From contig CANTUQ010000055.1 of assembly GCA_947683425.1 (NCBI GenBank), positions 22,128,001-22,192,000 of the forward strand: a stretch of DNA of 64,000 nt. The letters run 5' to 3'. This DNA comes from Excoecaria cochinchinensis. Lineage: Eukaryota; Streptophyta; Magnoliopsida; Malpighiales; Euphorbiaceae. The notes beneath the pieces were generated by a model. It worked only from the letters and a program-made list of their open reading frames with translations, did not search any database and had not been told where the DNA came from. The translations under genes and the position numbers were made by a program. This document shows, piece after piece, positions 25,289 to 36,101 of this stretch (the first letter of the stretch is position 1; the number at the start of each line of letters is the position of its first letter).

Positions 25289-26704
25289 TGTAACGACCCG
25301 ATTCGGCCTTAGAAGAATTTCAGAATTTTTGTTTGGTAATTCAAGATTTTATGTGTATAAGAGAGTGTATTTGAGTGAGTTTCCAAGTTGATTAAGGTTA
25401 TAAGTTTTGCTAGAAGAAAATTATTTTGAGAAGATGAAGATAGTGTCTTCTGTCGCAAGCACGACAGTGTCGCGAGCGCGAAAGAATGTTTCACGGGAAA
25501 CCTATTGGAGTTGGATTATTTAATGTGTATCAGACACATGGCGGCGTAGGAGTTTGACAAATGGAATTGTAGGGAATTGACACTTGGCATTGGACTTTTG
25601 TTTTAAGTAAATGAATATATTAATTATGGTAAGTGGCATTTATGTGAAGTGGTTTGGCATCTATGGTGAGTTGGTGGGCATTTCTATGAGAGGATTTGGT
25701 TTTTCATTGTGTTGACCGGCCACTCTTTTTCTTATTCTCCTTTCAAATTCTATTTTTGGCCCTTTGTTCTCCATTTTCTTTCGTTGCTCTTGGGCTTTGC
25801 CGTGCTCCTTTGCTCTTTAAGTGAGTTACTTGGATGGGTTGAAGAGAGTGTGTTAAAGGTAAGTTGGATTTGTTCTCTGATCTGACCTCCTTTTTCTTTC
25901 TGTTTTTGATTTAAAGTGAGAAGGAGTTTAACTCAAGTGTTTTCTATGTGATTTGTGGAAGCTATGAACAAGAAGTTGGATAAGGGAAGGAGACGATCGG
26001 AAACGACTAGAGAACAGAGATTGAGCTTCCTAGAGGTCGGGATCGTGCGTGATTTTAATTTCTGTTCATTTTGATTACTTGCAGTGTTTTGTGATATATG
26101 TGTATATATGTTTATTATATAAGTGTGTATATATGCTTATGAGTATGTGACTTGATCACTTGAGTGTGTGTTGATGACAAAGTTTGGTTTTGGTAAATCC
26201 TGTTCATTTTTTCTCTGACCTCCGTGAAGTGTTTTTGTCATAAGCAGAGTTAAAGACATGGAAATAGAGTGATTATTGAACCATTTGAACCACGACTTCA
26301 ATATCTATAAAAGTTGCAGAATTGATCTTGAGCAAATTTTTGCTCTAAGACCCTAGAAATTGGCCAAAATAGAGGTGTCTCTACTTTGGCCGGTTCATTT
26401 GAGCAGTCCGGATTGTTTAGATCATATCTCAAGTTTTAGATGTCCATTTGACCTAAAACTTGTTCCATTTGAAATTTAACTTCCTAGGGAACAATTTTTA
26501 AGGAGGATGTTTTGTCTAAAAATGACGTTTATAGGTTAGTTTAGACAATACAGGTTAGAGGTTAGATGCAGTCTCGTGAAGGCTCCTGACGGAGCCTTCT
26601 GTCACGAGCGCAACAGAGTAGGTCAAAAGAGTGACTTTCCTCTTCATTTAGAGCCCATGGTTGACATGAATCAATTCCCCACCTTTCCCCTCAACTAATT
26701 TGTA
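25289..26704 (+). repeat. LTR-B3, truncated
   Basis: It starts TGTAACGACCC and follows LTR-B2 for about 1.4 kb with a few small deletions. It stops in 'ctcaactaatttgtata'; in LTR-B2 this continues 'tttttaggtgtttttcttccc'. At 26705 the sequence turns into an inverted copy of the same LTR. Confidence 0.88.
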
Positions 26705-28471
26705 TAAGAAGTCGCGCTCGCGACAGAAGCCAGATAGCTTAAAGACTCTATGAATTATACCAAAAGCATTATAATAATTCAAGCATTATAAAACAATTAA
26801 GATCACATGGCATGTCATGTTCAACACTAACTCTTGTGCCATAACATTATTTACTCAGGTAACTAATCTTATAATCATTTGATAAACTTAAACATGCATG
26901 GTATAGACCACGAAAACATTTCGGGGTTATACGGGTTTAATACGGGGAGAAAAACACATAAAAATATACAAATTAGTTGAGAGGAAAGGGGGAGAATTGA
27001 TTCATGTCAACCATGGCCTCCAAATCAAGAGGAAAATCACTCTTATGACCTTCTCTGTCATGCTCGTGACAGAAGGCTCCGTCAGGAACCTTCACGAGAC
27101 TGCTTCTCACCTCAAACTTGTATCGTATAAACAAACCTCTAGACGTCATTTTTAGGGAAAGTTTACTTCTTAACAATTGTTTCCTAAGAAGTTATATTTC
27201 TCATGGGACAAGTTTTAGGTCAAATGGACATCTATAACTTAAAATATGAGCTAAACAATCCGAACTGCTCAAATGAACTAGCTAAAGTAGAGACACCTCT
27301 ATTTTTGCCAATTTCTAGGGTCTTAGAGCAATACTTTGCTCAAGGTCATTTCTGATACTTTCATAGGCATATAATCACTTCATTTAGACATCTAAAACTA
27401 TACTTATGGCAAAAATATTACACAGAGGTCAGTTGAAAAATGAGCAGAATTTGCCAGAACCAAACTTTATCATCACAACTACATGGTAACCCGTCTAACA
27501 ATATCAACACACACTCAAATGATCAAGTTAAATACTTATAAACGTATATACATATATCATAAGAACTACAAGCAATCAAATTGAACATCTAACAAATATA
27601 CTCTAAAAGAGCAGTTAAGCTAATTAAAGCTCATCATGCATCTCTCTATTCAAACATATTTCATGTAAACACATGCAAAAACAATAAGATCGCACTTGAT
27701 CCCTACCTCTAGGAAGCTTAAACTCAGCTCTCTACTCGATTCCAATCTTTTCTTTGCCTTTGTCCAACTTCTTGCCACAGCTTTCATGCACAAATCAACC
27801 AATATAACACTTAATCCGTACTTCTAACTTTAAATCAAAAAAAGAAATATGGAAAGAAAAAGGAGGTCAGATCGGATAACTAACCAAACTTACCTTCTAA
27901 AGGATCAACTCTACCTTTCACAACTCTCTCTTCAACTAACCCAAGAGGCTCACTTAAAGAGCAAAGCAAATGAAGAAGAAAAGGAATAGCAAAGCCAAGG
28001 AACACGGGAAAACCCAAGAGCAAAGAAAGAAAGAAGAACCAAATGGCCAAAAGTAGAAAATTGAAAAGGAATAATGAAGATAGTGGCCGGTCAACCAAGC
28101 AAAAACAACAAATCAATTACCCACTAACCACACTAAAAGCCAAACAATCCAATTAATGCCACCTACCTCCATTAATCCATCTCAATCCAAAAAGTCACAA
28201 GCCAAATATCACTCTCCCTTGTAGCCATGTGTCAATTCCCTATGACGCCACTTGTCAAACTCCTACGCTGCCACATGTACGATACATATCAAATAATCCA
28301 ACTCCTATGGGCTTCCCGTGGAGCATTCTGTCGCGCCCGCGACACTGTCGTGCTCGCGACAGACCCCCACACACAAGGCACTTACTTAAATACACTCTCT
28401 TATACACACAAACTCTTGAATTCCCAAACAAAGATTCTGAAATTCTACTAGGGCCAAATCGGGTTGTTACA
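26705..28471 (-). repeat. Inverted, truncated and diverged family-B LTR
   Basis: On the minus strand it starts TGTAACAACCCGATTTGGCC at 28471 and runs to the ATCTGGCTTCTGTCGCGAGC region, matching LTR-B2 22335 to about 24050. It is clearly more diverged than the three direct copies. With LTR-B3 it forms an inverted repeat with arms of about 1.4 kb and a loop of roughly 350 bp. Confidence 0.85.
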
Positions 28472-29258
28472 CAGGGCATAAAATAGATTATTGTTGCACA
28501 CTGAGGGAGTGCATACAAAAATGGGTTGACACTGATCGAATTCTAGATCCGAGGAAGAAGAGAAAAAGATAGAACAATTATCACCAATCTTGGGGACACG
28601 GTCCAGAGAAGGGGAGCCTGAGGTGTCAGAAGAATTTCAAGCAATTTGTGTTGGTAAGAATGGAAAATGATTAACTATTTAGAATGTTCTTTTTATTTTT
28701 TAATTTTTAATAATGACATTCTGGTTTTATTAATAAGATGAACGTTTTTGCTTACTTGTGTTATATCTCTTATGATTTCTCTATGCATAATCATGATCAT
28801 GACTTATTCATATTTGACATTGATTCAGTTGATGCTACTCATTTAATCTCAGAACTTTGGAAAGTCCAAAGAAAATCTTGATAGCATCTAATGCAACTAC
28901 TGAAGAGAGATTAAAACTTGAGAGAGATTCAAGAAAATGTAAAAAAGTCTTTGCCTGGACTTATAAAGACACGCTAAGAGTTGATCGCCGAATCACCGAG
29001 CACACCATTCTAACATACCCCGATCATGGACCAATCACGCAGAAACTTGGAAGATTGAAGGCGAAAGGGGAAAAAAAGATTAAAAAGAGGAATCTACAAG
29101 CAGAGATGAAGCCAAAATTTCTAATCGAAGTTCAACGCTAGACTTAGTTGGTCAATATTGTCCCAAATCAAAAAGAGGAGGAGTGCGTGTATGTGTAAAC
29201 TATTAGGATTTGAACAAAGCTTATCCTCGACCAAAAAAAAAAGAGAGAACAAAAGAAG
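28472..29258 (+). pseudogene. Element D: decayed Tat gag/pro remnant and start of RT
   Basis: From 28475 the frame reads GHKIDYCCTLRECIQKWVDT, the counterpart of the Gag zinc-finger segment of C1 (about 34165). Then comes a jump: 28725-29240 matches C1 from about 35870 to 36385, the acidic linker and first part of RT (for example KILIASNATTEERLKLE), with stops and frame shifts. Most of gag, the protease and the G-patch are deleted. The sequence breaks just after the NxxDLNKA-like block, where an A-rich stretch and element C1 follow. It is the likely continuation of the C' leader at 8377-9367. Confidence 0.8.
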
Positions 29259-29263
29259 AAAAG
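29259..29263 (+). repeat. Target-site duplication of element C1, left
   Basis: AAAAG before the LTR start; repeated at 43612-43616. Confidence 0.8.
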
Positions 29264-31992
29264 TGTAGACACCGGGTCCTGAGTCAGCCTAGATCGAAGT
29301 TACCCAATGATGATAATTGCCTTCACAGGCTTAAAAGGTTAAAAGTGATGGTTTTCTCATCAAATTTGCATTTTAGAGTGAAAAATTAGAAAATAATAAA
29401 AAAAAAATATATATTTAAAAAATTAATTAATTCTGAAAAATGGGGGCTTAAAATTATGGTTTTTTTAGTCAATTTAAAATTGAAAAAAAATAGGAAAAAA
29501 TAAAAAAAATAAAAAAATAAAAAAAATTTTCGGACCGCGAGTGTCGGGCGCGGCAGCGCGCTTGCGGCAGCGCGCAGGCGCGCTGGCGCCCAGCTCGCAG
29601 GCGCCTGGGCGCCCAGCGCGCAGGCGCCCAGGCGCCCATCGCGCAGCGCGCGCAAAGGCGACGCTCAGCGTCGCCGATGCTGCGCGTCGCTAAAGGCGCG
29701 CGCAGCATCGCGCACGCTGAGCGCGCACGGAGCGCTCGTGCGCGAGCGCCAGCGCGCGAGTTTCGCGCGGAAGCCCGCTTCGCCGCGTGAGTGCCCGTCG
29801 CTCTATAGCGACGGGCGGTGCCCCTTGTGGCGACGGTCTCCTGGCCGTCGGTATAGGGTCTGTTACCCTATTTTCCATTTTTTCAGCCTTTTTCCGATTT
29901 TTTCACCCAAAAATCCGTTTTTATCCCAAAATTAAGGGTTTTTGACTTCAAATAAAATTCCAAAATATTTTTTATAGATTATTAATTAATAAAACTTGAT
30001 TTTATCCCCAAAAATAAAGGAATTTGAATAAAATTAGGTTTGTTTTCCTTAATTAAATTAGGGCAACATTTCTTATTCTTTTAAATAGTTTAGGATGGAA
30101 TCAAAAAAGGGGGGCCTCCAATACTTTTTGAGATCAGAATTTCCAGAATTCATCATCTTCTATTTTCTCTTCAAAATTTCATTTTTCTTTTTTTAATTAA
30201 TAAGGTTTAATTGAAATTGAAAGATCAATTTTCAATTGTTAATTATTCCAATTAATTTCTTGGTTTTCTCTTCATAAACACAAGAAATTAATCATCATTT
30301 TGACATCAATTTCTTTTTAATCTTAAGCATACAAATCAATTCCTTTGTTTTTCTCCATAAACAAAGAGAATTAATTTTATTGCTAATTTTATTCTTTCAA
30401 GCAATCTTCCGGAAAATCATCACTTTTCCTTCATCAAATCCAATATTCTGAGGGTAAATATTCTTGGCTCCATTTCTATTTCATTTCTATTTTATTTTAT
30501 TTATTCATATCCATTTTATTATTTTTATTGATTTATTTATTGTTTTCATCTATTCATTTGTTGTATTGATTTTATATTTGTTCCATTTAATTGTTTATAT
30601 ATGATTTGATTTTTATTCATGTGAACATTGTTTTTTTAATTCCTAACATGTAAATAATTTATTTTGATTCCTCATTATTTTTAACATGCAAATAATTAAT
30701 TAATTTAAATTAATCTTTTTGCCATGTAAATAGTTTGTATTAATTATGAACACATCAATTAACCTTGTTACATATCATTATTATTTTCATCATTCCTTTG
30801 TTTACTAATTTTTATCACTGTTACATGATTTTATTATCATTTGTTTATTTATTCATTCATTATTTTTCACTTATCATCATTTATTTTCATCATGTGTATA
30901 TTTTCATGTACTAATTAATTAACATGTTTTATTTTATTTTCATCACATCATTTAATCATTTATCATATATAATCCATGTTTCTCATTTTATTTTGGTTTG
31001 TTAATATTTTTTATTCCATCATTATTCTTTTCATATCATCTTACTTTATTTTAATTTGTTATTCATTATTTTGTAATGTTTAATTGATTTAATTGATTGA
31101 ATCACTAACATTGTTTTAATTGTATTTTGTTTTTATGTCTAAACTCATTTTTTTCGCTTGGGCGTTTTTGCGAGCACATCGGGAGGTCCAAAAAGGCTCG
31201 TTTGGTTTATTCATTTTCTTTATTTGTAAGATTTTATTTAATTTTGCCATATAATTTTCTTGTAAAATTATTTATTTAGGCTCGCTAAAAAGAAAATCAC
31301 AAAAAACATTTTTATTAATTAACTTGACATTTTTTTTCTAAATAAAAAAATGGGACCAATGTCCTAGTTTTTCATACCCAAATAAATCATCACATCAAAA
31401 TTGTTTCATAATAAATATGCATGCGAGGACCAATGTTCTCACTATTAATGAATAACCCGTTTTATGCATGTATTTCATTTTTATAAATGGGAGTTGTATT
31501 CCGCTCCTAGTGTTATTGTAATTTATTTTGAATGCTTTATTTTGGATTTTGCTTACATTTACCGCTTTTGATATGAATGATTGTGCCTTTAAATTAAAAT
31601 TGCATTGTGTGGAAAGTTGATAAAACAATGAATTCAAAACTTAATTATGATATTAATCAAGGTATAAATAAATGAGAAGTCCCGAACCAGCTCTGGTCTT
31701 TGGGCTCAAGAGGTTAGAGGTTATCCTCCAAGATACTTCTTGTGTCACGAGACTTTAGCGTTAATCCTAGGCCTCATGGCCCAATATGGATAAAATGTGC
31801 AAGTCTTAGGCTCTCCGAGGCGAGAGAAACTTTCCCAATGTTCTATTGGGTGGCGACTCCATGAAACCTCCTTGTTGCCCAACATAGACGCACTTGCGAT
31901 TTATCGCAAGCTGTTGACGGACCCACAATTGCCCCGATCGCCCACGTGCGGACGGTCGAGCGGGCGGCCGCGGGGATCCGGCGCGCGTCACA
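29264..31992 (+). repeat. 5' LTR of C1
   Basis: It runs from TGTAGACACC to GCGCGCGTCACA. It has an AT-rich body with a CpG-rich island at 29531-29850 holding strong foldbacks (29662-29686 with 29699-29723; 29793-29802 with 29807-29816). Near the end are CCCAATGTTCTATTGGG (31834-31850), a PBS-like TGGCGACTCC (31851-31860) and the stem-loop CTTGCGA-TTTA-TCGCAAG (31893-31910). The Arg/Ala-rich open frames over the island are artefacts of composition. Confidence 0.95.
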
Positions 31993-31993
31993 G

Positions 31994-32012
31994 TGGCGAC
32001 TCCGCTGGGGAC
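31994..32012 (+). other. Primer binding site of C1
   Basis: TGGCGACTCCGCTGGGGAC, one base after the LTR. C2 and C' have A instead of G at the eleventh base. The tRNA is probably tRNA-Arg by analogy with Ogre; not verified. Confidence 0.85.
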
Positions 32013-32930
32013 ATACTCGAGACTTCGATTCGAAAGTACCTTGATTAAAAATCATAATTGAGTTTTAATTTAAAAATTTCATCTTCTTTCAAAACTGCAT
32101 TACATCTCATTAGAGCCTTAGAATACGCTAGTTTGGTCCCTCTTTTAGCCCCGGTGCGTTCCTGAATCACCTCCTCATTTTCACTCAATTTGGGGAAGTG
32201 TTAAGGATAATCACCAGCCCAAGCCACGTACCTTAATGGTATATCAAAATGGTGACCCGATCGGTCGTTACGCTCGTGATGAGCTAGACCCGTCGGCAGG
32301 GATCATGCTTGGGTAGCCTTAAAGTAACATCTCCCTTGTCCAAAGCTCATATAATGGCCATAGCTACTTCCCACAGGTGATATGAACCCTAATTCCATGC
32401 TTGCTGTATGGACCCTCATGTATTGGGTGAGTCCAGATGTCTCGCTTGGTAACCTAGCCAAAGGCTTCCATGCCCTGGTAGGGCCATGTCGAAATTTGTG
32501 GAACGTCTAAATACATGGCGATCACTATCCATCCGCTTGTACATTAGTATAGGAGTGTTATGCTGTCGGTTTTTCACCGCGCACCATACGTGTCCATTGG
32601 GTTCCACGTTAATCCATGGATCAAGCCCTCCTAGGAAAGAGACCGCACTACCACGTGTGTGGGAGATATAAGGTTGGAAGGATCTATCTGCTTGCATGTG
32701 TTTGTCTATGTTGCATCAGCACGAGCATGCATTGCATTTTAATCATGCACCATCTTAACAATTTTTGCATTTCAGCCATCATAGATTCTCCTGGGTGGTC
32801 TAGAGGTCCCGACGGACGGTTAAGAAGGACGCCGCTTTTGGGGTTAACAGAGTTAGTGTTGGATCAGAGTTCAGATTCAATCTCAGAAAATAGTGTGGGG
32901 TTTTCTCTCGAATCATCAACAGAAGTCAGC
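32013..32930 (+). other. 5' leader of C1
   Basis: About 0.9 kb between the PBS and the likely Gag Met. It is non-coding for most of its length. TTTTTGCATTTCAG at 32762-32775 looks like a plant splice acceptor, and the same block is kept in C' and C2. From 32616 the frame of gag is open upstream of the Met, with no conserved protein signature there. Confidence 0.7.
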
Positions 32931-35900
32931 ATGGCTAATCCATCAAATGAGTCTGATGCAACCCGGGCAATAATTGCTGAGGAGGTAGGAAAGAGGATGG
33001 AGGAATTTGAAGCCCGCATGATTGCAATGATGGGCAATCTTGCCACCACAATAGCTGGGCAACAAGCTGCTGCTGCCCCTATCCGAGTACCAACTGAACA
33101 AGAGGTTGTAAGAGAAGAGCGTCCTGCTGCAGTTAACCAACCAATGGTTGACCCACCTGTTGTTGAGCAAAGAGTGCCTGCACCTATTGAGCGCAGAGAG
33201 GGCCCCAGGTCTGAAGCTGAGTTTGGGAGAGATGAGCTAGAGGAGCATACAGTAGCTAAAGAGAAGTCACCGAAACTGGATGAGGCAATGTGGAGGAAAA
33301 TGGAAGAGAGATTTGAGGCCATGGCAAGGATGATGACCGTGGGAAAAGGAATGAACCCGGAAGACCGAGAGCTAGATGGAGATGACCTGATTCCCCAGAA
33401 TTTTAAGATGCCGGATATTCCCAAATTTGATGGCACCTTTGATCCTGCCGCACACATCAAGCAATACTCGCTGGTCATGAAGGGAACGTCCTTAACAAGA
33501 AAGCAAAAGATAGAGTATTTCTGCTTGAGTCTCACAGGAGCTGCTATTGATTGGTACCATGGGCTTGAGAGGAGGTCCAAGGAGGATTGGGACTTGCTAA
33601 CTGAAGAGTTCCTTAAGCAGTACGATTGCAGTACCCGGATGGAGGTCACTTTGAAAGATCTCGAGTTGCTACAACAGAAGGCTGGGGAATCCTTCCACGA
33701 GTACCTTACTCGGTGGAGAAACCGGGTTATGGAGATGAAACGCAAACCGGACACTTCTGATCAGATCCGACTGTTCATTCGAAATGCCAGCCCCTACTTG
33801 AGAGATGGATTGAAGATGAAGGGACTGAAAGACTGGGAATCCCTGAAGGATATCGCCATAGAAGCAGAGGGAGAATATTTAGCCAAGAGGGCAAACAGCG
33901 AGTCCTATGCCAGGAAGGGATACAGCAATCAGGGGACAGCCAAGCTAGCAAGTTCCAGCAGTGGTAACAGAGTTGGGAAGACTGCCGAGGTGTCTGTAAC
34001 CGGGGTAAATCAGAGGTATTTCTCCAACTTGGGTAGGCCTTTATCATGGGTACTGAAGAGGCTAATAAAAGAAGGAAAACTGCGACCCCTATCACCTAGG
34101 TCGGCCAAGACCCAAGGACAGCCAGGGCACAAGGAGAATGAATACTGCGCATTCCACCAACATACCGGGCATTTGACGGATGATTGTATAACACTAAGAC
34201 ATCGGGTCCAAGATCTAATTGACAACAAGCAGATCACCGATCCTGAGCAGAGGGAAAGCAAGAAGAAGTCCGGTTATAATGCAGTGCCACCTCCAGTCTT
34301 TATGATTGGATCAAGCCTATCAGAATGGTATGTGATGCAAGACCTATATGGAAATGAGTATGTCGCTATTACTCGCCCTGCAGTGGATGGAGAAGGGGTT
34401 TCCGTGGCAGCAATAGACTGTTGGTCCACTAGTGAGAGTGGAGATGATGAAGATGAGAAAAATGGAGAGTTTACGGATCCGTGGGATTCAGAGGAAGAAG
34501 AAAGAGTAGAAGCAGTAACAAGAAGTGGGAGGGTCATTCCAGAAGCCGAGAAGCAGCAGGACCCAGCACAAGCAATCGCAGAGAACGAGCCGGAAGAAAA
34601 TCCAATATTGAAGCAACTAAAAAAGACCACGGCTCAGATATCTATTTGGGACCTCTTGAGACAGTCCCCCTCTCACCGACAGAAGTTAGTTGAAGCATTG
34701 AGTGTATCCACCGTAGCAACTACAATCTCTCCATCCGAGCTTTTAGACCTTGTAAAGGGGGGATCCGGGGAGAAGTTGGTTTTTTCTGATGTAGACCTAC
34801 CAACAGAGGGTCGCAGCCACAACCGACCTTTGTACATCAAGGCACAAATCAATGGTAAACACACCGCTTGCGTCATGGTTGATGACGGGTCGTCAATAAA
34901 TGTTTGCCCTTTGGTAGCGCTTCAGGCCTTCGGGATGGATGAGAGTATGTTAAGCAAATCTGACCTGACCATCACTGCCTACGATAATTCTAGGAGGCAA
35001 GCATTGGGAACTTTCAAAGCTTTGGTAAAGACGGGGCCTATTGAGACAGAAACGGATTTTGTGGTTCTACCGATCCCAGCAAATTTCTCAGCTCTACTTG
35101 GAAGACCGTGGTTCCATAAGTTAGGGGGAGTACCATCTACCTTACACCAGATAATTAAGATACCTCATGAAGGAGAGGTAGTGACCATTAAAGCAGCAAG
35201 AGAGAACCAAGTGTTTGCTTTGGAGATCTCTAATCAGCCATTCAGTGGCTTTCATGTATCAGTGATCGGAGAAGAGCAAAGCTTAGAAGGTAGCCCTCAA
35301 GTGGTGAATATGCTGAAAAAGATGCACTTCCTCCCAGGGGCTGGTTTGGGAAAAGAGTCACAAGGACTGCAGGATGCTATCACTACACGTGGTCAGAAAG
35401 ATCGAAAGGGATTGGGCTACCAAGGAAAGTATGGTAAGAAGAAAGTGTCAGGGAAGATTCCCCATATTTCGGAGAGCTTTGTGCCATCATCATCGGTTTG
35501 TGCTTACACCGGAGAAGAAGAGCCGCAGTGGGTAGATGGGAAGATTACCCCGGGTTTTGAAATTTTCAATGATGTCTTTGATTGGGAAATCGGAGTTGTT
35601 AAAGCTGTAGAGAACTTTTGGGACGAGGAGATTATGACCCAATGCAGCATCTGGGACAGGGATGAGCCCGAAGAAATTGTCACTGATAGGATGTTAGCCA
35701 CTAAGCTCAAAGGGAAGGAAAAGATAGTGGAACCAGAGCCGAAGATTGAAGATCTCAAGATTTCACCAAATCAAGAAGCCAAAGCACAGTCAGCTACAGC
35801 ATCGGCGTCGACTGAAGTTGATAGTCATTTAGATTCTCTTTTTATACCAGAACTCTTTGAAGACAATGTTAATGTTTCTGATTATGTTAATGAGATGAAC

Positions 35901-36101
35901 AACTTTGCTTACTTGTGTGATGTTTCTGATGATTTCATTTCGCATGATCATAAGCATGATGCATTCATTTTTGATATTAATTCAACTGGCACAACTGCAT
36001 TTAATCTCGGAACTTTGGAAAATCCAAAGGAAATTTTGCTAGCATCAGACATAACTCCTGAAGAGAGAATAAAATTTGAGAGAATATTAAAAAAAATATG
36101 A
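32931..36101 (+). CDS. Gag-protease polyprotein of C1 (frameshifted before RT)
   Basis: The likely start is the Met at 32931 (MANPSNESDATRAIIAEEVG); an earlier in-frame Met at 32616 lies in leader sequence. Residues about 150-320 are the retrotransposon Gag domain (WYHGLERRSKEDWDLLTEEF). A Tat-type zinc finger (CAFHQHTGHLTDDC) is near residue 404. The aspartic protease follows, with VDDGSSINVCP near 648. A G-patch (GAGLGKESQGLQ) is near 800, a feature of Tat elements. An acidic linker comes next. The frame ends at 36101 because an A-run near 36089-36096 has eight A where C2 has seven. Gag forms the particle; protease cuts the polyprotein. Confidence 0.92.
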   Translation: MANPSNESDATRAIIAEEVGKRMEEFEARMIAMMGNLATTIAGQQAAAAPIRVPTEQEVVREERPAAVNQPMVDPPVVEQRVPAPIERREGPRSEAEFGRDELEEHTVAKEKSPKLDEAMWRKMEERFEAMARMMTVGKGMNPEDRELDGDDLIPQNFKMPDIPKFDGTFDPAAHIKQYSLVMKGTSLTRKQKIEYFCLSLTGAAIDWYHGLERRSKEDWDLLTEEFLKQYDCSTRMEVTLKDLELLQQKAGESFHEYLTRWRNRVMEMKRKPDTSDQIRLFIRNASPYLRDGLKMKGLKDWESLKDIAIEAEGEYLAKRANSESYARKGYSNQGTAKLASSSSGNRVGKTAEVSVTGVNQRYFSNLGRPLSWVLKRLIKEGKLRPLSPRSAKTQGQPGHKENEYCAFHQHTGHLTDDCITLRHRVQDLIDNKQITDPEQRESKKKSGYNAVPPPVFMIGSSLSEWYVMQDLYGNEYVAITRPAVDGEGVSVAAIDCWSTSESGDDEDEKNGEFTDPWDSEEEERVEAVTRSGRVIPEAEKQQDPAQAIAENEPEENPILKQLKKTTAQISIWDLLRQSPSHRQKLVEALSVSTVATTISPSELLDLVKGGSGEKLVFSDVDLPTEGRSHNRPLYIKAQINGKHTACVMVDDGSSINVCPLVALQAFGMDESMLSKSDLTITAYDNSRRQALGTFKALVKTGPIETETDFVVLPIPANFSALLGRPWFHKLGGVPSTLHQIIKIPHEGEVVTIKAARENQVFALEISNQPFSGFHVSVIGEEQSLEGSPQVVNMLKKMHFLPGAGLGKESQGLQDAITTRGQKDRKGLGYQGKYGKKKVSGKIPHISESFVPSSSVCAYTGEEEPQWVDGKITPGFEIFNDVFDWEIGVVKAVENFWDEEIMTQCSIWDRDEPEEIVTDRMLATKLKGKEKIVEPEPKIEDLKISPNQEAKAQSATASASTEVDSHLDSLFIPELFEDNVNVSDYVNEMNNFAYLCDVSDDFISHDHKHDAFIFDINSTGTTAFNLGTLENPKEILLASDITPEERIKFERILKKI

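Noticed and set aside
32864..33754. 296-codon open frame on the minus strand, mirrored at 55452-56342
   Set aside because: It lies antisense to gag. C1 and C2 are nearly identical, so its presence in both is no evidence of selection. The Ser-rich composition is what the complement of gag codons gives.
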